Both the position numbers and the translations under genes were made by a program. Under the pieces are notes generated by a model. That model made no database searches. It had not been told where the DNA came from and was given only the letters and a program-made list of their open reading frames with translations. Source: Fidelibacterota bacterium (GTDB lineage Bacteria > Fidelibacterota > Marinisomatia > Marinisomatales > J089). From it: a stretch of DNA of 20,185 nt. Location: assembly GCA_003695105.1 (NCBI GenBank), contig RFIZ01000012.1, forward strand, positions 1 through 20,185. The letters are read 5' to 3'. This document shows positions 6,819 through 15,400 of this stretch, piece after piece; position 1 is the first letter of the stretch; every line of letters starts with the position of its first letter.

Positions 6819-9135
6819 GGTTCCAGGAAACGGTCAATGTATGCAAGGTGCGATGTCGATCATAATAGTTGAAAGGATCCTGCGGATCATACTGTTCCCG
6901 TCCCAGGACCGCCTGCTGCTGGGAGAAGAGATTCCGAACGGTGTAATGGTACGCCACAGCTACCGGTCCCAGGCGTTTTTTCAGGGTGACTGTGAGGTGG
7001 GTATTGGAACGGCTGTTCAGCTGCTGCAGGCGTACACCTCCTACCAGATAGTGTTCCGGTCCGGTCCAGATCGTACTCCAGTTGAGACGACCCCAGCTCC
7101 AGTGGACATCCCCCACGATCCGCGCCTGCTGGGCCGCTTTGCCGGGAAAAACCGCCGGGTCGCTGGGAGACAAGTGGGTATAGGACATTTTCAGGGAAAA
7201 CCGGTTCCGGAAAGCCCGCAACTGTTGATAGAGTTCCCACCCCGGGAGCTGGGCGGTGGCCGTATTGTAGGGAACGATCAGATCGTCAGCTACGGTCCGA
7301 TAGGCCACTTTATTGGTATAGAAATTACGAAAGACGCTCATCCCGGCTTCCAGGCGGTTCACGGGGTGGGAGCCTTTCCATTCCCGGCTCCAGCGGAGGC
7401 TGACCTCTGCCAGAGAGACATGTTCGGGTTGAAATCCCCGATCCATCGATAACAGGATATTCTTCACCTGCTGGATTTCCTCCTGGAGAATCAGGGCCTG
7501 GTAAGGGGATACGGGAACGGTGTGAACCAGCCGACTGTATTCTTCTTCCAGGGAATGCCGGCCGATTCCCCACAGCAGTCGGTCGGCCAGGTTAGGCAAA
7601 CGACGGTTTTCACCGGCGTTGAAAAAGAAAGACCAAGAATGTTCTCCCCAGTGGGTGGTGGCGGCAACACCCAGCCGAAAGGTAGCCAGCTGTGGCTGAT
7701 CCTGGAGCTGAATCGTGTCCTGATTTCCTGCCCCTTCCCCGGATAGTCGCAGCAGATGTTGTTCCTCCTGATACGCCACCCGACCCAACCGGTAGCCCCC
7801 TTCCAGCAAAATTTCATCGATGCCATCCGCCGGCGTCCGACCCCGATAGCGGATGGTCGTGGCCAGGGCAGCTTCCTGCTGTTGTAGACGGGTCGTATCC
7901 CGGATCATGGCTCCCGTCTGGCTGTTGGTGAAAAGCTGGTCCCCGGCATAGACCTGCCGGTTGGATTCCCATTGCACATTCCCTTCCAGGGAGCGGAAGC
8001 CCCAGGCGCGGTTGATCACGGCGGAACGGGATGTTTCCCGCAACCGGCGGGAGAGGGTGGAAAAGAAGTGGTCGTTCCATTCCCAGCGGGTGGTTCCCCC
8101 TTCCAGGGACCAGCCGTTTTTGGGACTGCGGCGATAGTTCCATTCCAGCCGGTCGACCCGAAAACGATCTCCGGTGAGCACACCGCCCGATGGAAATTCG
8201 ATGCGATTATCCAGATCGATATGGCGATAGATCCAGTCCTGGCGCAAGGTGGAATACTGACCGGAATAATTGGCGTACTGGGTGTCGAACAGAGTGCGAC
8301 CGTCATAGAGACGTCGTTTGCCGGTGAGCTGCCCCCCGATGCCCATTCCGCGCCATTGCAGGGACCCCGCCAGGGAAAGGTCCTGATCCCGGCTGAGAGT
8401 CCCTCCCCGGGATCCTTTGACAGCCAGGCGATCGGTCTCCGGACTGCGACTGTGCAACAAGACCACTCCCCCGAAATTACCTCCCCCGAACATGACCGAT
8501 CCGCCTCCCTTCAGGACTTCCACGCTTTCCAGTCCCGCCACATCAACAAAATTGAGATTGGCCACCCCGGTGGCGACATGATTGATTTTGACGCCATCTA
8601 AAAACACGGCCACTTCGTCCGGGTTGCTGCCACGAATACTGAGGGATTGGCGACCCCGTTCGGTGGTGGTCACCGAAACGCTTTCCATTTCCTCCAGGAC
8701 CTCTCCCGCATCCCGGATGCCCCGCTGTTCCACCCGTTGCAAAGATACCATTTCCGTACTGCTGGATACATCCTGCTGTGCCCGGCTCCGGGAACCCACG
8801 ATCGTGATCTCCGGTGTCCGGATCACCCGCGGATTCAGCAGAATACGGAGGGATCGGGTTTGGGCCGGGGTTCCGATCCGCAGCTCCCGGGTTTCGTATC
8901 CCACATGAGTAACCCGCAAGGTGAACGGCAGCGGCTGATCCGTCTCCAGCTGAAATCGTCCGTCATCGTCGGTGACGGTGCCTTCTGTCGTTCCATCCAG
9001 AACCAGATTGACGCTGGGGAGGGGCTGAACAGTGGCGGAATCCAGAACCACACCTGTTACGGTGACGGTCTGGGCCTGCAGAAACAGGACAAAGATCGGA
9101 AGGACAATCAGGCGTCGATGGAATCGGAACGGCAT
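6808..9135 (-). CDS. TonB-dependent outer-membrane receptor with carboxypeptidase-regulatory-like domain
   Basis: 775 aa from the ATG at 9133-9135; a GTG at 9148-9150 would add five residues. Neither has a visible ribosome binding site. A signal peptide (about 1-22) is followed by a CarboxypepD_reg-like beta-sandwich (about 24-105, with TVTGVVLDSATVQPLP). Next comes the plug (about 110-230), with LSIRGSNPDEVAVFLDGV and VEVLKGGGSVMFGGGNFGGV, then a long barrel of alternating strands to the C-terminus. It should import a large or scarce ligand using the TonB/ExbBD motor; substrate unknown. The regulatory-like domain is typical of FCB receptors, but no SusD gene lies nearby. The partner instead is the overlapping beta-helix lipoprotein. 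The gene is divergent from the dehydroquinase-like gene across only about 50 bases. Confidence 0.92.
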   Translation of the reverse strand: MPFRFHRRLIVLPIFVLFLQAQTVTVTGVVLDSATVQPLPSVNLVLDGTTEGTVTDDDGRFQLETDQPLPFTLRVTHVGYETRELRIGTPAQTRSLRILLNPRVIRTPEITIVGSRSRAQQDVSSSTEMVSLQRVEQRGIRDAGEVLEEMESVSVTTTERGRQSLSIRGSNPDEVAVFLDGVKINHVATGVANLNFVDVAGLESVEVLKGGGSVMFGGGNFGGVVLLHSRSPETDRLAVKGSRGGTLSRDQDLSLAGSLQWRGMGIGGQLTGKRRLYDGRTLFDTQYANYSGQYSTLRQDWIYRHIDLDNRIEFPSGGVLTGDRFRVDRLEWNYRRSPKNGWSLEGGTTRWEWNDHFFSTLSRRLRETSRSAVINRAWGFRSLEGNVQWESNRQVYAGDQLFTNSQTGAMIRDTTRLQQQEAALATTIRYRGRTPADGIDEILLEGGYRLGRVAYQEEQHLLRLSGEGAGNQDTIQLQDQPQLATFRLGVAATTHWGEHSWSFFFNAGENRRLPNLADRLLWGIGRHSLEEEYSRLVHTVPVSPYQALILQEEIQQVKNILLSMDRGFQPEHVSLAEVSLRWSREWKGSHPVNRLEAGMSVFRNFYTNKVAYRTVADDLIVPYNTATAQLPGWELYQQLRAFRNRFSLKMSYTHLSPSDPAVFPGKAAQQARIVGDVHWSWGRLNWSTIWTGPEHYLVGGVRLQQLNSRSNTHLTVTLKKRLGPVAVAYHYTVRNLFSQQQAVLGREQYDPQDPFNYYDRHRTLHTLTVSWNHES

Positions 9136-9186
9136 AGAGAATGATGTCACTGGAATGTCTATGGGAAATTACTCTTAAATTGAGAT

Positions 9187-9621
9187 ATGAATATATTAAT
9201 CATCCAGGGACCGAATCTCAATCTGATCGGTCTGCGGGCGGCGCAACTGGGCCAACGTCTCACGCTCGACAAGATCAACAAGGGCATTCGCCGCCACGTG
9301 CGCAACACGGAGCACGAGCTGAAAATCATCCAGACACACAAAGTCGATGCGGCCCTGTCCTGGTTCCAACGGAGACGGAACTGGGCCGACGGAATCCTCT
9401 TTGCTCCCATGGGCTGGTGCTATGCCGAATACGCCTTCCGGGACGTAATTGAACTGATCTCCCCGCCGGTAATCGAGGTTCACTTTTCCCCGGACTATGA
9501 ACCGAACTTTGACGTAGAGAAGTCCATTTTAGCTCCGGTGTGTTTCCGGACGATTATCGCTCCGCCTGAACGGGCTTTCCTGGAGGGCCTGGATCATTTC
9601 TTTGATACACAGAACCGATAA
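9187..9621 (+). CDS. Type II 3-dehydroquinase-fold protein lacking several catalytic residues
   Basis: 144 aa, normal for AroQ, with the fold markers intact: GPNLNLIG near the start (Asn10, Asn12), Arg17, AFRD at 83-86, and IEVHFS at 96-101 (Glu97, His99, Ser101). Against the Mycobacterium tuberculosis enzyme, from memory, the catalytic Tyr24 position is Leu21 or Gly22. The Asn of the NAGGLTH loop is Ala73 and its His is Tyr79. The QSN/E segment reads QTHKVD, and the arginines after EVHxS are absent (PDYEPNFD). It is therefore unlikely to dehydrate 3-dehydroquinate normally and may be a pseudoenzyme or use another ligand. The reading frame is clean, so it is not an obvious pseudogene. No shikimate genes surround it. 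It overlaps the M23 peptidase gene by 20 bp. No clear ribosome binding site precedes the ATG. Confidence 0.85.
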   Translation: MNILIIQGPNLNLIGLRAAQLGQRLTLDKINKGIRRHVRNTEHELKIIQTHKVDAALSWFQRRRNWADGILFAPMGWCYAEYAFRDVIELISPPVIEVHFSPDYEPNFDVEKSILAPVCFRTIIAPPERAFLEGLDHFFDTQNR

Positions 9622-10576
9622 CTTCGTCGAACTGGTTCTGGCATTCGTGCTGGCAGGTTGTGCCCATCCGCCTTCACCCCTTCCCCAGTCTCCGCCGCCG
9701 GACCCGGTGATTCTGTCTCCCGATTCGACGCGTCTGCTCCTCCCGCTCCAGGCCGATACACTCCACTGGTCACCATCCGTTCCGGTGGCGGTGCTCCACC
9801 GCCTCAGCCGGCCTTTATCCGATTCGGCCGCCCTGCGGTTTCGTACCGCTGTCACCCGGGTACACCCGACGTATGTTCCGAAAGTTGTGCCGGGTCCGGC
9901 CGGTCACTCCTATCTCCGCCTGGAACTGGACACCACGGCGCTGGTCCGATTTCGGGACTCTCTGATGAAGGCAGAATCCCCCCTCCATCCTGACTGGTCA
10001 CGTCTCCGGCTGGAGCTGCCCTGTGAAGGAATCCCCGTACCCCGTAATCCGGACCTCCTGCCCCGGGCGCCCCGAACGTACCGGAACGGTACTCATCGGG
10101 GTATCGATTTTCTGGCTCCCTGGGGAACCCCGGTGCGAACCGTGGCCGCCGGCACGGTGCTGTTTACCTATCAGGGCTATCGCGAAAGCGCCCCGGATTG
10201 GTATCAGGCGTTGCTGGGTGCGGCTCACCGGGTGGGCATGACTCCGGACGATGTCTACTGGTTCCGGCTGCTGGGACGATTTGTTGTCATCGATCACGGT
10301 GAAGATTTGCTGCCCGGTTGGCGATGCATCAGTATTTATGCCCATCTTTCCTCGCTTCGCCATGACCTGGAGCCCGGCATGTCTCTTTCGGCCGGGGAAC
10401 CAATCGGGTTCTCCGGCAATTCCGGTACCGAACCCAGTACAACCGGCAGTCGGAAGCGATCTCACCTGCACTGGGAACTCCGCGCCCAGGGCCGGGGACG
10501 CGAATATTATTTGGGCGAAACCCTTTCCCGGGAAGACGTGCCGGCTTTGCTGGATCACATTTTCCGGCAACCGTAA
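9602..10576 (+). CDS. M23-family metallopeptidase lipoprotein (LytM-like)
   Basis: 324 aa from a TTG start overlapping the preceding gene by 20 bp; GGAGGG at 9582-9587 may serve it, at a rather long distance of 14 bases. A short hydrophobic stretch ends in LAGC (Cys at about residue 20), giving a probable lipoprotein, followed by a proline-rich linker. The peptidase domain occupies about 155-300. His165 and Asp169 lie in HRGIDF, and a YAHLS motif and HLH (His288, His290) complete the zinc and catalytic set, so it appears active. M23 enzymes cleave peptide cross-bridges in peptidoglycan. An insertion between the first and later motifs (about 190-225) is longer than in minimal LytM domains. The unusual start and short signal leave the exact N-terminus uncertain. 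It is probably co-transcribed with the dehydroquinase-like gene. Confidence 0.88.
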   Translation: MIHRTDNFVELVLAFVLAGCAHPPSPLPQSPPPDPVILSPDSTRLLLPLQADTLHWSPSVPVAVLHRLSRPLSDSAALRFRTAVTRVHPTYVPKVVPGPAGHSYLRLELDTTALVRFRDSLMKAESPLHPDWSRLRLELPCEGIPVPRNPDLLPRAPRTYRNGTHRGIDFLAPWGTPVRTVAAGTVLFTYQGYRESAPDWYQALLGAAHRVGMTPDDVYWFRLLGRFVVIDHGEDLLPGWRCISIYAHLSSLRHDLEPGMSLSAGEPIGFSGNSGTEPSTTGSRKRSHLHWELRAQGRGREYYLGETLSREDVPALLDHIFRQP

Positions 10577-10583
10577 TTTTGAT

Positions 10584-10599
10584 TTCCTGTCGCCAGGAA
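10584..10599. other. Small perfect hairpin between M23 and lipoprotein genes
   Basis: A six-base inverted repeat (TTCCTG / CAGGAA) with a four-base loop lies just after the M23 stop codon. No U-run follows, so it is not a good intrinsic terminator. It could slow polymerase or protect an mRNA end, or be chance. Confidence 0.25.
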
Positions 10600-10665
10600 T
10601 TTGGGTAGTTTCCCGGCATGAACCATACTCAGGCATCCAATCTTTTTTCCGAAAGGGGGAACCAC

Positions 10666-11331
10666 ATGCGATCTTTACTTTTCGGCGCCGGATTGATCCT
10701 CTGCTTTTCCGGCTGTGCCCGTCACCTGGAAATCGACGTTCCCGTGGAACTGCAAAGCGCTATCCACGTCCCCGTCCAGGGAGAGGAAAATTCCTGGACG
10801 ATGAGTTTCGGTCAGTACCGGGTCTACGACATCTACGACCGGGAAGGGCGGGTTCTGATGACGGACTACAAAGATCTTTCCTATGATGTGAAATCCTTCG
10901 AATTCACGATCGAGGATGCCGGCGGCTACAAATGGGGCTGCTGGTGTGAATTTCCCATGCGTTCCGCCTGGGAGGAGATCTTCCGATTCAATTTGCAGGA
11001 TCTCCATAATCCCCTGTATAAATGGGAGCTGGTGGACACGGTAGTCACCCGGTTGGATGACAAACTGGTGGTGAAAAGTTATTTCAAGGGAAAGAAAAAA
11101 CGACTGCTGGGAAAAATTCTCATGGGCTACACCCTGACCTATAATGGTCAATTGGTGGCCCTGGTGGATGTGGCCAATACCAACGACGAATCCTTTTACG
11201 TACTACCCAACCTGGAACCGGAAATCCAGATGCTGGTGGCGGCCACGGGAGCCGCGTTGATCTTAAAACAGCGAAAATGGAATCAATACCAGAATGAACT
11301 GGAAGCCCGGGACCTGAGCCCGACCCTATAA
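10666..11331 (+). CDS. Lipoprotein of unknown family
   Basis: 221 aa from the ATG at 10666-10668, chosen because AAAGGGGGA (10652-10660) sits at good distance and because the protein then opens with a lipoprotein signal, MRSLLFGAGLILCFSGC, with the acylated Cys at residue 17. An upstream in-frame ATG at 10618 would bury this signal. I do not recognise the family. The mature chain is mixed alpha/beta with many aromatic residues, a GCWCEF motif with two close cysteines, and a basic patch (FKGKKKR) in the middle. A hydrophobic stretch near the C-terminus (MLVAATGAALILK) could be a membrane helix. The gene is 89 bases after the M23 gene and is followed by a strong terminator, so it is the last gene of this plus-strand block. 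Confidence 0.82.
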   Translation: MRSLLFGAGLILCFSGCARHLEIDVPVELQSAIHVPVQGEENSWTMSFGQYRVYDIYDREGRVLMTDYKDLSYDVKSFEFTIEDAGGYKWGCWCEFPMRSAWEEIFRFNLQDLHNPLYKWELVDTVVTRLDDKLVVKSYFKGKKKRLLGKILMGYTLTYNGQLVALVDVANTNDESFYVLPNLEPEIQMLVAATGAALILKQRKWNQYQNELEARDLSPTL

Positions 11332-11355
11332 TTCTTTTCGTCACCCGAGAAAAGA

Positions 11356-11383
11356 AAAAGGGCTTCCGGAAGGAAGCCCTTTT
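11356..11383. terminator. Bidirectional intrinsic terminator
   Basis: A perfect 12-base-pair stem (11356-11367 with 11372-11383) is closed by a GGAA tetraloop. The outer pairs are A-T, so transcripts from both sides end in a U-run, and on the minus strand further T-rich sequence follows. It lies between the convergent lipoprotein gene (ending 11331) and the PorV-like gene (ending 11407) and should stop transcription from both. Confidence 0.93.
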
Positions 11384-11406
11384 CATTGGAATGGATTGTC
11401 TCTGGG

Positions 11407-12462
11407 TCAGAACTCCAGCGACAATTGCAAGGTGCTGTTATTGTTGAAGTAATTCGTGGCGGTCTGAACGGAATAGGCTACACCCAGGTTCATACTGCCC
11501 AGGGGAACATTGACACCGGCACCGAAGGTGACACCAAAGGGTGTTTTCGTCCATTCATCCCAGACTGTATTGCTGATGTTGTCGGGTTTGGTGTCGGCAA
11601 TCGATTGTACGGAGGTTCCTCCGGCAACCCATCCCAAACCGGCCACTTCGAATTTCCCCGCCAGACTGTAACTGTTGGGACCGAAACTGTAGTTCCGGTA
11701 GGATGCCATCAGATCCAGGCCCTTGATTACGGAATAATCCACCGATACATCCAGGACGGCGGGCAGGTCGAAGGCCTGACTCTTGACCCGGAAGTTCTCT
11801 TCGATGGTTCCGGACTGGGCATCCTGGGGCGTGAGTTTCTGCTCCAGGTCGGATCCGGTGTATTCCATCCGGTTCCCCAGGTTACGCAAGACCACTCCGA
11901 AGGCCAGGGGCTGGTCAGCGAACTTGTACTGTACGCCCAAATCCACGCAGAGCCCGGTGGCGCTGGTATTGATGATGGTCTCGTTCACCAGTTTGGCATT
12001 CACTCCAAAATCCACCCGGTCGGCAAAGGATTTGGAGTAATTCATCATAGCGGTGATGAAGGTAGGTGAAAAGTTCTCACCGGTTCCTTCCGTGGCATCG
12101 GCTGTGGTCACAGGTATTTTACCGAAGTCCAGTGATTTCAGCGCCAGTCCAAATGACCCGGCCCGTCCCAGATTCGTGACGAATCCGGCATAGGTGATTT
12201 TAATATCGGCAATGTAGTTCAGCGTGGAAGCTGTCCCCTGAAAGCCTTTATCAAACCGGGCCACACCGGCGGGGTTGAGGTACAAAGCCTCAACCCCACT
12301 AACGGTGGCAACATTGGCGGTGCTGGTAGCCACATTTTGGGCACCGACTGGAATCAGAAGCTGGGTCGCGCCAGCGGTACCTTGGGAACGGATGGTTCCT
12401 GCGAACAAAGCTGATGCTGTAAAAGATCCGATCAGGAAGAGTTTGGTGATTTTGCTAGTCAT
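11407..12462 (-). CDS. PorV/PorQ-family outer-membrane beta-barrel protein
   Basis: 351 aa with a signal peptide (about 1-21, ending LFAG) and then a mature start (GTAGATQLLIPVGAQN) typical of the PorV/PorQ (UPF0164) group. ALYLNPAG at about 59-66 is a family landmark. The rest is alternating amphipathic strands ending in a terminal Phe (LSLEF), the outer-membrane insertion signal. In Bacteroidota, PorV (LptO) binds the C-terminal domain of type IX cargo and passes it to the surface attachment complex. FCB lineages carry many paralogues of less certain role. Here the gene follows a 1326-aa protein with a sorting-type C-terminus by only 18 bases. GGAAGGAG in that gap is an excellent ribosome binding site, so the two are co-expressed. 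A cargo-handling role is inferred. Confidence 0.9.
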   Translation of the reverse strand: MTSKITKLFLIGSFTASALFAGTIRSQGTAGATQLLIPVGAQNVATSTANVATVSGVEALYLNPAGVARFDKGFQGTASTLNYIADIKITYAGFVTNLGRAGSFGLALKSLDFGKIPVTTADATEGTGENFSPTFITAMMNYSKSFADRVDFGVNAKLVNETIINTSATGLCVDLGVQYKFADQPLAFGVVLRNLGNRMEYTGSDLEQKLTPQDAQSGTIEENFRVKSQAFDLPAVLDVSVDYSVIKGLDLMASYRNYSFGPNSYSLAGKFEVAGLGWVAGGTSVQSIADTKPDNISNTVWDEWTKTPFGVTFGAGVNVPLGSMNLGVAYSVQTATNYFNNNSTLQLSLEF

Positions 12463-12480
12463 GATCTCAACTCCTTCCGA

Positions 12481-15400
12481 TTAATAGACATCGAGTCTTT
12501 GTTCAGGCATCACAACGGCCAGTTTCAGGATATGATCGCCGGCATCGGTTTCCACATGGGCGATATACATTCCGCTGGCAACCGGAATACCATAGTTATT
12601 CCTGAGATCCCAGACTTCATACTGGGTTCCGGCATCGGTATGATCCAGACGACGGACCGGTGTGCCGGCCAGGTCAAAGATCCGGATGACACATTTACCG
12701 GTCTCGGGCAGATGAGTAAACTGCATCTGCTGATCCACCGGAGTCCGTTCCTCAGGATTGTAGCCGAAGTAGGGATTCGGCCAGACGTTGATGTTGTCCG
12801 GCGTGTAGGCCACGGTCTCTCCGGCACTGGAGGCGGTGCTGAAAGTGAAAGCATCGTCCGCCGTATTCGGCTTGGTGGTCGTGATCCGGAAGATGGTTCC
12901 CGTCTCCGGCGCTTGCGCATTGTAGTCCGCGGGAGAGGTCGCCGTGGTCACTTCACCACCGTTCCAGTTCATGAACACGGTCCGGGCAAAGGCCAGCCAG
13001 GCATCCATGGGACCACCGGGATCATTCTGACCCGGTAACGCATACCAGGGTGGCAGAGAATTCCCGGCCGCAGCGCCGGCCATGAAGTTATCATAGCCCT
13101 GGGAACCGGGCGTTTCATCCACCGGACTCAGGACATAGACCCGATCCGTCCAGGGATCGTTGGTGCCTCCGGAAGTACCGTGGTCAGCATCGGCACTGCC
13201 GAACTGGAGATTCCATTCTCCATTCCCGTCTTCATCCAGAAGATAGGGGATCATCTGGAAGTCGTCGCTGGGATCATTGACATCGCCCACGTTCCACCAT
13301 TCGAAGGGAACGTCGACTACGGCCCCGGTGCCCCAATAATCGATGGCTTTCCCATTACCGGTGAAGCGGATTTCGAAGTCATCCGGCACCAGCCATTGGA
13401 CACCCGATCCGCCGGGAGCGCCGTATCCGCCGGTGTACGCGAAGACAGCACTCATAAGTGCATCCTCATCCACGCCGTACATGGGACCAACGTTGAAGAA
13501 CCAGATGGCATCGGTGGTCACCTGCTGGTCCGTGTAATCACCGCCGGCAATCAGATAGCTGGGGAAATACCAGTAGGCCAGGGCGTCGACCGGAGACGGC
13601 AGGGGGCCGTTGGCGTTGGCGGTAACACCGATCCATTTCAGATCGTTGGGCGCGCCGTTGACGGCGATCTGCACCCCGTCCACAATCGGATTGGCGCCTT
13701 CACCCTGCAGGTCATTTTCGGCCACGAATTTGCCGTTCACGATGGCATCATTGAAATGGCCGCTCTGCATGGTCTGATGTTCCAGCAGAACATCACCGGT
13801 CGTGGCATCTTTCACGTTCCATTCCAGCAAGGACATGAATTCATAGCCCAGTTCGGTGACGGTCGTAGTCCCGACGCCATCCACGATGGTGCCGTCATAC
13901 CCGTCATCCCAGACCTGCCAGGCAACGGTGAAGGGATAGGACGCCGGCGGATTGATATTGACCTTGAAGGTGGTTCCGCCTTCAATCATACCAATCTGGG
14001 ACCGGGCGCTGTCACCCCAGGTGATGGTGTTGGTGGAAGGATCGAGCGTTCCATCCATGTTGACACAGTTTTGACCGTACTGCGGATAGTTACAATCACC
14101 CACTGCATCCCAACTGTTCACGGTGAATTCATCCGGCAGGTCGATCTGGATTCCGTCCACCCAGTTGGAACCGCAGTCCATATTGAAGGTGAACACCAGA
14201 TCTACCGTACCGACCGTACCGGACACGATGGCTGCAGCGGTGATGGAAGATCCGGAGCAGTCCACGTATTTGCCCAGCATGATTTTTCCGACCGAATCCG
14301 GATAATTGGTGGTCTTCCAGAGACCATCTACATCCAGATAGTAATGCTGCCAGTCGAAGTAGACCTCGTAATCATCGCCGGTCAGGGCGGTGGGATCGAT
14401 CACCTTCAAGGTCAGGCTACCGTCGGAACTTCCGGCTGAGTGCGTGGAAGAGATGTCCGACCCAAAGGAGGCGGTACTGTCGGTGGCCGCCCAGGTGGTG
14501 GGCACTTGCGGACGAATCGCCAGAATCTGTTTATTGCTTTCCAGCGTTTTGGGAATACCGTAGGGGTTATACCCGTAAGCCGTGACCGCAAAGTAGTATT
14601 CCCGGTTCGTCTTCAGGGGAGCATTGTTGTTCAACGCATCGCTGGTAATATGAATATACCGCTTAATTCCTGAATCGGAACCGAATTGTACCCGGCGGTT
14701 GATGGTTTCACCCAGATCGGTGCTGAAAACGTCGTCATAGATTTCCTTGATGCCGTTTACCAGATCATAGGTGGCGATCAGTTTGGAGGCGCCGGTACCG
14801 GACAGGGTCTCCAGCTGATACACATTGTATCCTTCGAATTTGAAGGAGGTGTTTTCGCCGCCATAGGTGGTGTCGATGGCTTCCACGGTCTGGACCAGAT
14901 ACAGGGTGTCGTTCTCCGTGGTATAGAGGGTATCCAGTACGGCGAAGGCACCACTGGGATCGGTCGTGTAACTGGTCCCGAAGGTGGTATCATAGGCCAC
15001 CGGTACCGGTTGTTTATCGATCACGTCAGTGACCTCATAATCCTCGGCTGCATTGTCCCAGGTGAGGATGATTTCATCCGGCAGGGTCGTTACGGACACT
15101 TCCGGGGACGGCGGAGACGCCGGCAGGGAGAATTGAATATCGTAGGCCAATTGAGCCAGAGCGTCCACCTGTTTCAGGTAGAGGTAGGAATCCAGGGGAT
15201 CTCCGGCGGCGGCCATGAAGATACCGAACACGACTTCCTGGGAATCACCGGGCGCCATGGTGAAGGGACCGGCGTTCATCAGGAACCGGCGGTCACCGGA
15301 AGCGTGAATATCGGAATCCACATATTCCGTATCATTGGCATCCACATTCTTGGTGGGATCACCGGGGTGGACGAAATGGCTTCCACCGGTGATGCTCACG

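Noticed and set aside
9187..9621. Calling the gene a functional aroQ, or a pseudogene
   Set aside because: Several catalytic positions are changed, so a plain aroQ label would mislead. The frame, length and fold motifs are intact, so pseudogene is not supported either.
13180..14439. 419-codon open frame opposite the giant secreted protein
   Set aside because: It is also an antisense shadow, with the same His/Gly/Val/Ile-rich composition and no recognisable motif.
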